NCBI GenBank assembly: GCA_937884385.1
Contig: CALGCW010000049.1
Location: forward strand, 1-8,851
Source: an uncultured Clostridia bacterium
GTDB taxonomy: Bacteria > Bacillota > Clostridia > Oscillospirales > CAG-272
DNA: 8,851 bases
Direction of reading: 5' to 3'
Part shown: positions 1-6,400 of the stretch, piece after piece
How positions within the stretch are numbered: position 1 is the first letter of the stretch
Layout of the letters: every line of letters begins with the position of its first letter
The notes under the pieces: model-generated
What the model saw: only the letters and a program-made list of their open reading frames with translations
Databases searched by the model: none
Told to the model about the DNA's origin: nothing
Position numbers and translations under genes: made by a program

Positions 1-402
1 AGCGTCGCGGCGAATAGAACGAACGGCAACCTTACTATCCTCAGACATTCTGCGGACATCCTTAACGATCTCCTTACGTCTTTCCTCGGTAACCTGGGGG
101 AACACGAGGCGGATCATCTTACCGTCGTTAGAGGGATTGATACCAATATCGCTCATAAGGATAGCCTTCTCAATTGCCTTAAGAGTGGATGCGTCGTAGG
201 GTGTGATGGTGAGTGTTCTGGAGTCAGCCATTCTGATATCTGCCATCGTATTGACGGGAGTGGGTGAGCCATAGTACTCAAAGGTCACTCTGTTGAGAAC
301 GCCTGCATTTGCCTGACCTGCGCGAATGGACTGAAGGTTGTAGTCGTAAGCCGCGATGGTCTTTTTCATTTTTTCTTCGTAATCTTTAATGTTGAATGCC
401 AT
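1..402 (-). CDS. frr: Ribosome recycling factor (C-terminus cut by window edge)
   Basis: Reading the minus strand from ATG at 402 gives 134 uninterrupted codons running off the left edge. The protein begins MAFNIKDYEEKMKKTIAAYD and contains SIRAGQANAG, YYGSPTPVN, GINPSNDGKMIRLVFPQ and finally VRSIRRDA, all hallmark RRF segments. The family is about 185 residues, so roughly 50 C-terminal residues are missing. RRF, with EF-G, splits post-termination ribosomes so they can be reused. A GAGGT ribosome binding site (411-415) sits 8 bases before the ATG. The gene follows pyrH by 33 bases with no terminator between, the usual bacterial pyrH-frr pair, so it is probably transcribed from the pyrH promoter. 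The identification is secure. Confidence 0.97.
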   Translation of the reverse strand, partial: MAFNIKDYEEKMKKTIAAYDYNLQSIRAGQANAGVLNRVTFEYYGSPTPVNTMADIRMADSRTLTITPYDASTLKAIEKAILMSDIGINPSNDGKMIRLVFPQVTEERRKEIVKDVRRMSEDSKVAVRSIRRDA

Positions 403-435
403 AGTTTTTTACCTCGTTTATATTATTTCCAATTT

Positions 436-1152
436 TTATCTGTGTAATTCAGTGCCTATCTTTTCGCCCATAATGACTCTGTAGATATTGTTCGGGTCTT
501 TAAGCTCAAATGCATAGCAACGGATATCGTTCTCCATACAGAACGCGCTTGCGGTAATGTCGAGAGCCTTAAGTTCCTTATCGAGTATCTCGCGATAGGT
601 GATCTCGTCATAGCGGAATGCCGTGGGATCAACCTTGGGGTCTGCGGAATAAACGCCGTCAATGTTCTTTGCCATAAGGATGACGTCTGCGCCTATCTCT
701 GCCGCGTGGATCGCTGCCGCCGTATCGGTTGAGAAGAACGGCATACCCGTTCCGCCGCCGATGATAACAACCTCACCATCTTCAAGGTGACGTCTTGCGT
801 CTCTTATGCGATAGGGATCTGCAAAGGAATTGACCTCCATAACCATCATCGCGCGTGACTTGAGGCCTGCTTCGTTGAACGCCTCCTCAAGAGCAAGCGA
901 GTTTATCGCCGTGGCAAGCATACCCATATGGTCTGCCTTCGCCCTATCCATCTTGCCGCTTTGTCTGCCGCGCCAGATATTGCCCGCGCCAACCACAACG
1001 GCTATCTGCGTGCCCTCTGCTACGCACCTTTTGAGCACCTTTGCAATGCTTTCGATATACTCAAAGTTGAGGATGCCGTCAGTATCCTTTACAAGCGCCT
1101 CGCCCGAAAGCTTGAGCAGAACGCGTTTATATTTCGGTGAAATCTTTTCCAT
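436..1152 (-). CDS. pyrH: UMP kinase (uridylate kinase)
   Basis: This 238-residue protein is full length for bacterial UMP kinase, which phosphorylates UMP to UDP with ATP in the cytoplasm for pyrimidine nucleotide synthesis. It belongs to the amino-acid kinase fold, not the adenylate kinase type. Visible motifs are the N-terminal KRVLLKLSGEAL (residues 9-20), the glycine loop VVVGAGNIWRG (52-62), the UMP-site stretch ADHMGMLATAINSLAL (73-88), GGGTGMPFFSTDTAA (132-146) and KNIDGVYSADP (162-172). The GAGNIWRG form is common in Gram-positive enzymes. The ATG at 1152 follows GGAGGA by about 9 bases. It is the first gene after the promoter at 1217-1245 and precedes frr. It lacks the rpsB-tsf genes that often come before it. 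By family knowledge the enzyme is a hexamer with allosteric nucleotide control; this cannot be read from the sequence. Confidence 0.97.
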   Translation of the reverse strand: MEKISPKYKRVLLKLSGEALVKDTDGILNFEYIESIAKVLKRCVAEGTQIAVVVGAGNIWRGRQSGKMDRAKADHMGMLATAINSLALEEAFNEAGLKSRAMMVMEVNSFADPYRIRDARRHLEDGEVVIIGGGTGMPFFSTDTAAAIHAAEIGADVILMAKNIDGVYSADPKVDPTAFRYDEITYREILDKELKALDITASAFCMENDIRCYAFELKDPNNIYRVIMGEKIGTELHR

Positions 1153-1216
1153 TGGTTGTCGTCCTCCGAATAAGTAAATTCTACCATCTGCGTGCGACGA
1201 TAGTTTGCTAATTTAT

Positions 1217-1245
1217 ATAATACTATTTTTTTCGCAATTTGTAAA
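1217..1245 (-). promoter_or_regulatory. SigA-type promoter of pyrH-frr
   Basis: On the minus strand TTTACA (1245-1240) and TATTAT (1222-1217) are separated by exactly 17 bases, close to the SigA consensus. A start point about 7 bases downstream would leave a leader of some 55 bases before pyrH. It lies in the AT-rich gap after the terminator at 1297-1326, so pyrH-frr forms its own transcription unit. This is inferred from sequence match only. Confidence 0.75.
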
Positions 1246-1296
1246 GAGCTTTTTGTAAATTTATATTAAATACATTAAACAAAAGATTATATAGAC

Positions 1297-1326
1297 AAAA
1301 AACTGTCGCACTTTTAGGTGCGACAG
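1297..1326 (-). terminator. Intrinsic terminator after the LRR gene
   Basis: On the minus strand a perfect 9-bp stem, CTGTCGCAC (1326-1318) and GTGCGACAG (1311-1303), encloses a 6-base loop and is followed at once by TTTTTT (1302-1297). It starts 10 bases past the LRR stop codon. It should end the galactokinase-walJ-rlmH-LRR transcript before the pyrH promoter. There is no matching T-run for the plus strand, so it works in one direction. Confidence 0.93.
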
Positions 1327-1335
1327 ATGATATTT

Positions 1336-2505
1336 TTATAAAATGCCCGTCCAGAAATATATGACACCACTTGAACAAGTCATCTTAATTATGGGATTTT
1401 TGGTATAATGAATCCATGTAACTTCGTGGTCAACAAACATAAAATCCCACCATGAGCCTGCATATTTCATTTCTTCAAGTAAATGGCAATTATAAAATGC
1501 TTGGCTTCCAATATGCTCAAGACTTGCCGGTAACTCAACAGATCTTATATTGCTACCAGAAAAAGCCCTTTCACCTATGTGAGTTACGCCTTCGGAAATA
1601 ATTACTCTTTCCAGGTACTTCACACCATAAAACGCCCCATAAAGCCAATCACCTCTAATGCTCTTGACAAATGAGGGAACGGTGAATTCTATGTCTTCTT
1701 TGGAACGAGGATAATATATGAGTTCGGTTTTGTCCTTTGAGTAAACCACTCCGTCAATTGAACAAAAGTGCGAATTGTCCTCTGATATGATATACTCTTT
1801 AGCTCCATCCACCTCGGGAATTTCGTCGAGTCCTGCGTGCATATAGACCGTATCCACGTTTTTACAGGTTACAAATGCTCGCCAAGCATCAAAGCTGTCA
1901 ACGTCCTCAGGGATACGGAGAACTCCGTCATCATCTCCACCAAGACACAACGCAATATGCTTTTTGCCATCCTTCATCTCGTAAATGAAGTTGCCTTCCA
2001 TTGTATAGGTTTCGTTTAACGCATCAACTGTAATTGATTTAAGTGAGGAACATTCTTCGAAACAAGCACCGCTAAAATCATTAACGTTTTTAGGAATATG
2101 TATACTTTCTAGTGAACTGCATCTCCAAAAGGTTGACCCTGTCAAAGCCTCAAGGCTTTCTGGAAGTTCAATTTCTTTAAGTGATGAACAATCAACAAAA
2201 GCACATCCCTCGATAGTTTTAAGCTGACTTCCCTCTTCAAATATTACCTTTTCAAGATTTGTACAATATGAAAAGGCATAATCCTCTATAAAGGTAACAG
2301 ATGCAGGAATAGTTACACTTTTGAGATATTCGCGATTCCAAAACGCATTGTATCCGATTTTTGTTACAGGCAAACCGTTATACTCGCCCGGAATGACAAA
2401 ATCACACTCCTCACTTAGATACGTATAGGCAAATGTATAAGATTGTCCATCAGAATTCAAGGTAAATTTCGTATCTTCACCGGCATAGTGCATAATATAT
2501 AGCAC
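1336..2505 (-). CDS. BspA-like leucine-rich-repeat protein; signal peptide out of frame
   Basis: The open frame gives 389 residues from a GTG at 2505. It is built of about 23-residue repeats of the LRR_5/BspA type, such as VTKIGYNAFWNREYLKSVTI, FIEDYAFSYCTNLEKVIF, IEGCAFVDCSSLKEIELPES and HIGSQAFYNCHLLEEMKYAG, at about residues 47-160 and 278-348. Between them lies a segment with SIDGVVYSKDKTELIYYP (249-266), typical of these proteins. The C-terminal IIKMTCSSGVI resembles the usual BspA-type end. Such proteins are normally secreted or surface-bound and are thought to bind ligands or hosts; the ligand here is unknown. The 2505 start is doubtful: it has no strong ribosome site and no signal peptide. 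A lipoprotein signal peptide with an excellent ribosome site lies just upstream in another frame (2457-2573), so the real gene probably spans 1336-2573 and carries a frameshift near 2495-2501. By eye it is more AT-rich than its housekeeping neighbours, suggesting an accessory gene. Confidence 0.85.
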   Translation of the reverse strand: MLYIMHYAGEDTKFTLNSDGQSYTFAYTYLSEECDFVIPGEYNGLPVTKIGYNAFWNREYLKSVTIPASVTFIEDYAFSYCTNLEKVIFEEGSQLKTIEGCAFVDCSSLKEIELPESLEALTGSTFWRCSSLESIHIPKNVNDFSGACFEECSSLKSITVDALNETYTMEGNFIYEMKDGKKHIALCLGGDDDGVLRIPEDVDSFDAWRAFVTCKNVDTVYMHAGLDEIPEVDGAKEYIISEDNSHFCSIDGVVYSKDKTELIYYPRSKEDIEFTVPSFVKSIRGDWLYGAFYGVKYLERVIISEGVTHIGERAFSGSNIRSVELPASLEHIGSQAFYNCHLLEEMKYAGSWWDFMFVDHEVTWIHYTKNPIIKMTCSSGVIYFWTGIL

Positions 2506-2573
2506 GATGTAAAAGCCACCGTTGAAAACAACATTGCAACGAGCAAAATAATAGATAGCAAACGTTTTTTCAT
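2457..2573 (-). other. Detached signal-peptide start of the LRR lipoprotein (38-codon frame)
   Basis: On the minus strand AGGAGG (2584-2579) stands 5 bases before an ATG at 2573. The frame reads MKKRLLSIILLVAML then FSTVAFTSC, a basic N-terminus, a hydrophobic core and a lipobox-like FTSC with Cys24. It then reaches TGA at 2459-2457 after 38 residues. Just past Cys24 lies TATATAT (2501-2495); with one TA fewer the frame would continue YIMHYAGEDTKF, exactly the start of the LRR body. This is therefore most likely the true 5' end of the LRR gene, separated by a 2-base insertion (or 1-base deletion), real or from sequencing or assembly. A free 38-residue peptide is the less likely reading. The lipobox has Phe rather than Leu at -3, so lipidation is probable but not certain. 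Confidence 0.78.
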
Positions 2574-2622
2574 ATGTTCCTCCTATATTAAAAGTTTCTC
2601 GGTTTTCATTTCACCTAAAAAA

Positions 2623-3102
2623 TCACTTATGATACTTCCCTCCATGGGTGATGGAGAGGCAGCGGTAGAGGATCTCGACAAGCCAGACGCGCATCATCTG
2701 GTGAGTGAGGGTCATTTTTGAGACGCTCATACGGAAATCGCACGCGCGCTTGAGCGAGTCAGAGAGCCCAAACGAGCTTCCGATTATCAGAGCGACCTCG
2801 CCGTGGCTCTGCGCAATAGAGTCAAGCTTTTCTGCAAATTCCTCGCTTGAGAGCTGCTTGCCCTCAACGCACATCGCAATTTTATATGCAGTACGTGAAA
2901 TATCGGAGAGTATTTTCTCCCCCTCTGCCTCAAGCGCCTGCTCTATCTGCTTTTGCGAGGGCGAATCAGGAAGCTTGTACTCCTTGTATTCAATTATCTC
3001 AAGCTTGCAATACGCGCCAAGTCTCTTTTTATATTCAGCTATGGCGTCCTTATAGTATTGCTCCTTCAGCGTTCCTGTCACATATATTTTTACGTTCAGC
3101 AT
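2623..3102 (-). CDS. rlmH: 23S rRNA (pseudouridine1915-N3)-methyltransferase RlmH
   Basis: At 159 residues this matches the length of RlmH, a SPOUT-class, SAM-dependent enzyme that methylates pseudouridine 1915 in helix 69 of 23S rRNA on assembled ribosomes. The N-terminus is the typical MLNVKIYVTGTLKEQYYKDAI form. The C-terminal knot carries VALIIGSSFGLSD (103-115), MSVSKMTLTHQMMRVWLVEILYR (125-147) and the closing HGGKYHK. The family usually has IGGxxGL and GEPYHK, so IGSSFGL and GGKYHK are small departures that keep the tyrosine-histidine end. The ATG at 3102 lies 6 bases after the walJ stop, and its GAGG site overlaps that stop, pointing to coupled translation. The gene often sits beside walJ in Firmicutes. 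No terminator separates it from the LRR gene 49 bases on. Confidence 0.95.
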   Translation of the reverse strand: MLNVKIYVTGTLKEQYYKDAIAEYKKRLGAYCKLEIIEYKEYKLPDSPSQKQIEQALEAEGEKILSDISRTAYKIAMCVEGKQLSSEEFAEKLDSIAQSHGEVALIIGSSFGLSDSLKRACDFRMSVSKMTLTHQMMRVWLVEILYRCLSITHGGKYHK

Positions 3103-3108
3103 AAGTCC

Positions 3109-3882
3109 TCACACAAGCCTCACAGGCTCATACTGCGAAGCTATTTTTAAATTCACGTTTTCGTCACCTATAGCGCTCCAAACCTCGTCGTACGCAAGGC
3201 TTGGGTCATTGTTCTCCTCGCTGAGATGGGCAAGAAGGATATTCTTTGTGCCAATAAAGCAAAGCTCTGAAGCAAGAAGAGCACATTCTTTATTCGAAAG
3301 ATGCCCCCTCTTTGAGCGAATCCTGATCTTCAGATCATAGGGATAAGGTCCATTCATAAGCATATCCACGTCGTGGTTAGCCTCAATAACGACGCTCTCG
3401 CATCCCGAAAGTGCCTCGCGTATCTCCTCGGTTATATATCCAATGTCGGTCGCGTATCCTATGATGATCTCACCGATCTCAATGCGGTATCCCACGGAAA
3501 ACTCGCTATCGTGCGGAGTCGGAAAGCTCGTCACCCTTATATCCCCCACCTCAACGGTAAAAACGGGTGGATGGACACAAATGAGGCTCTCGTATGAGTG
3601 AAGCCCTCTCATAAGAAGCTTTCTTGCGGATGCTCCAACGATATGTACGGGTATCCGGTGCTTTTTAAGAAGCACCTCAAGCGCGGATACGTGATCGGTG
3701 TGCTCGTGGGTGATAAAGATCGCGTCGATATCATCAATGCTCTTCCCTATCCCATTAAGCGCCAAGCACAGCGCTCTCGCACTTTTGCCCGCATCTATAA
3801 GTATCCTTGCGTTCTCGCTCTCAATGAGCACCGAATTGCCCTTTGAGCCGGAATACAGCGAGGTTATTGAATATTTCGCCAT
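3109..3882 (-). CDS. walJ: MBL-fold metallo-hydrolase, WalJ/YycJ family nuclease
   Basis: From ATG at 3882 this gives 257 residues, close to B. subtilis WalJ/YycJ. It starts MAKYSITSLYSGSKGNS, the family N-terminus (LxSGSxGNS). The metallo-beta-lactamase metal ligands are present: THEHTDH (His59, His61, Asp63, His64), His124 in TPHDSE, Asp146 in YATDIGY, the IEANHD segment (167-171), His194 in RGHLS and His219 in LLAHLSEENN. Family members are two-metal cytoplasmic hydrolases; YycJ-type proteins have been described as 5'-3' DNA exonucleases linked to mismatch repair. The frame is open to an ATG at 3930, but that start lies in the galactokinase coding region and adds 16 residues unlike the family. 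The chosen ATG overlaps the galactokinase stop as TGATG, so translation is probably coupled. It is not next to walK/walR here, so the walJ name rests on sequence family only. Confidence 0.9.
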   Translation of the reverse strand: MAKYSITSLYSGSKGNSVLIESENARILIDAGKSARALCLALNGIGKSIDDIDAIFITHEHTDHVSALEVLLKKHRIPVHIVGASARKLLMRGLHSYESLICVHPPVFTVEVGDIRVTSFPTPHDSEFSVGYRIEIGEIIIGYATDIGYITEEIREALSGCESVVIEANHDVDMLMNGPYPYDLKIRIRSKRGHLSNKECALLASELCFIGTKNILLAHLSEENNDPSLAYDEVWSAIGDENVNLKIASQYEPVRLV

Positions 3883-5165
3883 CAGATCACCCGAATTGCG
3901 CCGTCGGGACGAATACGGAGCACAAGGCACGCTCCTTCACCGAACACCGCATCCATTGTGGCTCTGTAAAGCTCGACATGGTCTTCTGCAATATATGCCT
4001 GTATCGTTCCCGCAAAGCCGCCGCCGTGAACGCGGAACGAGCCCTTATTTTCCTTCATAAAGCGCTCTGTGATGCAAAGCGCGAGAGAGAGTCCCTGCTC
4101 CTCTACGTTTTTGGTAGTGTATACGTTCTGCAGATAGTTGAAGGATGAGAGTCCCGACTCACGAACGCCTGCAAAATAGAGGTCAAGCTCGCCTGCTTGA
4201 AGCGCTTGCTTCATATTGTCAACTCTCTCGTTCTCGCAGAAGAAATGTATAGCTCTCATAAGCGCGCGATCACCGCATTTTTCGCGGATATCCTTCGCAT
4301 TTACAAGCACGCTTGAAAGCTCACACTCGCGCAAGACCCTTTTGCCGAAATATGCCGCAACAGCCTTCATCTCTGCGGGAACGGATGCGTAATCGTCAGT
4401 AAGATCCGCGTGGTTTCCGCCCGTATCCACGATGCAGAGATTATAACCTGCCGCAGTAAGGTCAAAGTCTATCTTTTCGATCACAGGGTTCTTCGTATCT
4501 TCAAAATCAATGGAAACTATGCCACCGTGTGCGCAGGCTACCTGGTCCATAAGTCCGCAGGGCTTGCCGAAGAACACATTTTCTGCGTATTGCGCCAGCT
4601 TTGCGATCTCTACGTTTGAAACGCTTCCGCCGTTGAATTCGTGGTTGAGGATATTGCCGATCATTACCTCGAATGCCGCGCTTGAAGAAAGTCCCGAGCC
4701 GCGAAGCACGCTTGAGGTGCAGTACGCATCAAAGCCACCTACAGAATATCCGCTGTCTCTGAATCCGCGGCACATACCCGCGATAAGTGATGCACTCGTG
4801 CCAAAGTGATGCTCGACTGGGTTGGTATATTCGTTGTGGTCTACGGAGAGAAGCTTATAGCCCTCGCTCTTTAAGTTGACCGTGCTTGTGCCGTTCTGCG
4901 CGACTACCGCGATGATATCAAGATTAATCGATGCCGCAATCACCTTGCCACAGTTGTGGTCGGTGTGGTTGCCCGCAAGCTCACTTCTGCCCGAAACGGA
5001 GTAAACGTGCACCTCTCTTTCGTCACCGAAAAGACGCGCGAATTCGTCAAGTGCGGAAAAATATCTCTGCCTTTGGAAAACAATCGAATTCGCTGAATAA
5101 AGCGACGAAAGCTTCTCATCGAGTGCGCCGCCTTCAATTGCAATTTTTATATCGTTAATTCTCAT
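3882..5165 (-). CDS. Galactokinase family protein (GHMP kinase) with variant motif 1
   Basis: This 427-residue protein has the three galactokinase/GHMP motifs: GRSELAGNHTDHNCGKV (59-75), VLRGSGLSSSAAFEVM (153-168, ATP-binding loop) and VHGGGFAGTIQAYI (379-392). The catalytic-base region is kept as CGLMDQVACAHGG (203-215, Asp207). Galactokinases phosphorylate alpha-D-galactose at C1 for the Leloir pathway. Motif 1 is usually GRxNLIGEHTDYNGG; here the Glu that contacts galactose is Asn66 and the Tyr is His70. I believe a clostridial subgroup shares this GNHTDH form, so the true sugar substrate is open and galK is not assigned. The ATG at 5165 follows GGAGGT by 5 bases. It is the first gene after a strong promoter and is followed by walJ with a 1-base overlap. 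No galT or galE lies within the window, so context gives no help on substrate. Confidence 0.87.
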   Translation of the reverse strand: MRINDIKIAIEGGALDEKLSSLYSANSIVFQRQRYFSALDEFARLFGDEREVHVYSVSGRSELAGNHTDHNCGKVIAASINLDIIAVVAQNGTSTVNLKSEGYKLLSVDHNEYTNPVEHHFGTSASLIAGMCRGFRDSGYSVGGFDAYCTSSVLRGSGLSSSAAFEVMIGNILNHEFNGGSVSNVEIAKLAQYAENVFFGKPCGLMDQVACAHGGIVSIDFEDTKNPVIEKIDFDLTAAGYNLCIVDTGGNHADLTDDYASVPAEMKAVAAYFGKRVLRECELSSVLVNAKDIREKCGDRALMRAIHFFCENERVDNMKQALQAGELDLYFAGVRESGLSSFNYLQNVYTTKNVEEQGLSLALCITERFMKENKGSFRVHGGGFAGTIQAYIAEDHVELYRATMDAVFGEGACLVLRIRPDGAIRVI

Positions 5166-5206
5166 TTTGTACCTCCATAAAGGTTTTTTGCATATTAGTT
5201 CAGTAT

Positions 5207-5235
5207 ATTATAACATTATTTCTTTATAAAGACAA
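5207..5235 (-). promoter_or_regulatory. Strong extended -10 promoter of the galactokinase-walJ-rlmH unit
   Basis: On the minus strand TTGTCT (5235-5230) and a perfect TATAAT (5212-5207) are spaced by 17 bases. The -10 is preceded by TGT, giving an extended -10. Transcription would start near 5200, leaving a leader of about 35 bases with GGAGGT before the galactokinase ATG. It falls in the 101-base gap after wecB. I found no good terminator for wecB in that gap, so read-through into this unit is possible. Confidence 0.85.
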
Positions 5236-5266
5236 GTCCTTTTTGAAGTTTTTTATCACAGATAAA

Positions 5267-6355
5267 TTAGTTTTCCAAAAGCAGATCGACGATCTTCCCT
5301 GCAGTATCCCCCGTTCCGAACACGTTCGAACTAATGCGCAAGGTGTCGAGTCGATCGCTCTCACAGAAGAACTGACGAAGAATCGCGCGCAAGTGCGCGG
5401 CATCCGTACCGAGTAAAACGCAATTTTTGCCCACCGCCTCCTGCCGTTCCGTCACCTCGCGAAGCAGAAACAGCGGTATACCAAGGTATGCCGCCTCCTC
5501 TTGAATACCGCCGCTATCGCTGATGACCGCAGAGGAGCGCCAGAGCAGATTGTGAAAGTCAAAAAGCTGCAGAGGCTCGCAAATCTTAATATTTTTGACA
5601 TTTTCAAATACTGGCTCAACCACCTCTCGCACCTCTCTGCCCGGGTGACATGGCAGGACGCAAAAAGCATCATCAAGCTCCTCTAATAGCTCGCGCACGG
5701 CAAGCAATTGCTCACTCATAATCCGACCGCGGTTCTCCCTTCTGTGAGTTGTCAAAAGCACAAGCCTTCTGCCGGCAACAAGGTCCAAAAGCGGCGATGA
5801 GTAATCCTTTTTAAGCGTGTATTTAAAGGTATCAATAATGGTGTTTCCTACCGTGAAAACGCACTTTTTGCCTTCTTTTTCAAGGTTTTGAGCATTTGTT
5901 TGGGTGGGCGCAAAGCATATATCCGAGATTGAATCCACAGCCACTCGGTTGAACTCCTCGGGGTATGGCGCGAGTGTGTCAAAGGTGCGAAGACCCGATT
6001 CAACGTGCGCGACCCGCACTCCCCTGTAAAACGCGGCAAGCGAGGCGCAAAACGCAGTTGTGGTATCTCCGTGAACGAGCACGATATCGGGTTTTTCACG
6101 TTTGATAGCCATATCAAAAAAATCAAGAAGTCGCACAGAAAGCTCACTAAGGCTCTGACCCTCCCGCATAGCAGAAAAGCGGATATCCGGCTCAATACCA
6201 AAGAACGAAAGCACGTCATCCGCCATTTTTTCGTGCTGACCCGAATGGCATACCGTGACCGAATCCCCCGCCTTTATACGGCGCTTCAGCTCAAGTATGA
6301 CGGGTGCCATTTTTATACACTCCGGGCGCGTACCCACACAAATGAAAAAACGCAT
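5267..6355 (-). CDS. wecB: UDP-N-acetylglucosamine 2-epimerase (non-hydrolysing)
   Basis: This 362-residue protein is full length for the non-hydrolysing epimerase that interconverts UDP-GlcNAc and UDP-ManNAc, a precursor for teichoic-acid linkage units and other surface glycans. Motifs seen are GTRPECIKMAP (8-18, with Arg10 and Lys15), SGQHEKM (38-44), LVHGDTTTAF (93-102, Asp97), VAHVESGLRT (115-124, Glu119), YPEEFNR (131-137), TTHRREN (202-208, His204) and ISDSGGIQEEAAYLGIP (278-294). The usual TERPE after this is TERQE (302-306). The ATG at 6355 gives the normal family start, with GAGG 7 to 8 bases upstream. That start lies inside the 3' arm of a terminator-like hairpin (6345-6387), which may control expression. 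The gene is called mnaA in Bacillus. No glycan-assembly genes neighbour it, so which polymer it serves cannot be told. Confidence 0.95.
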   Translation of the reverse strand: MRFFICVGTRPECIKMAPVILELKRRIKAGDSVTVCHSGQHEKMADDVLSFFGIEPDIRFSAMREGQSLSELSVRLLDFFDMAIKREKPDIVLVHGDTTTAFCASLAAFYRGVRVAHVESGLRTFDTLAPYPEEFNRVAVDSISDICFAPTQTNAQNLEKEGKKCVFTVGNTIIDTFKYTLKKDYSSPLLDLVAGRRLVLLTTHRRENRGRIMSEQLLAVRELLEELDDAFCVLPCHPGREVREVVEPVFENVKNIKICEPLQLFDFHNLLWRSSAVISDSGGIQEEAAYLGIPLFLLREVTERQEAVGKNCVLLGTDAAHLRAILRQFFCESDRLDTLRISSNVFGTGDTAGKIVDLLLEN

Positions 6356-6387
6356 AATACTACCTCACTTTCGGGTAATATTATGCG
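6345..6387 (-). terminator. Terminator-like hairpin overlapping the wecB start codon
   Basis: In minus-strand RNA a 14-bp stem forms between CGCAUAAUAUUACC (6387-6374) and GGUAGUAUUAUGCG (6364-6351), complete apart from one G-U wobble. The loop is 9 bases, and six Us (6350-6345) follow directly. It begins 13 bases after the DUF1934 stop, as expected for an intrinsic terminator. The 3' arm holds the wecB AUG, part of its GAGG site and its second codon, and the U-run encodes Phe3-Phe4. It may therefore end the upstream transcript, attenuate wecB, or hide its start from ribosomes. The stem is AT-rich in the middle, so its efficiency is uncertain. The structure is read from sequence; the role is inferred. 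Confidence 0.72.
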
Positions 6388-6400
6388 TAAATTCTCTTTC

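Noticed and set aside
1336..2505. LRR gene as a DNA tandem repeat
   Set aside because: The repeats are seen at the protein level only; the DNA units have diverged and no recent direct repeat is visible.
2574..2635. Possible terminator or promoter between rlmH and the LRR gene
   Set aside because: The only hairpin (ATCA/TGAT before six Ts) has 4 bp and overlaps the rlmH end. The -10-like TAATAT has no acceptable -35 at the right distance.
3109..3930. Upstream ATG for walJ at 3930
   Set aside because: The extra 16 residues lie in galactokinase coding sequence and do not resemble the family. The ATG at 3882 gives the family N-terminus and a TGATG overlap.
5166..5187. Small ACCT/AGGT hairpin over the galactokinase ribosome site
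   Set aside because: The stem has only 4 bp, too weak to claim as a regulatory structure, and such pairing is common around GGAGGT sites.
5267..6355. wecB as part of a surface polysaccharide cluster
   Set aside because: No glycosyltransferase, flippase, polymerase or other nucleotide-sugar gene of such a cluster is adjacent in the window.
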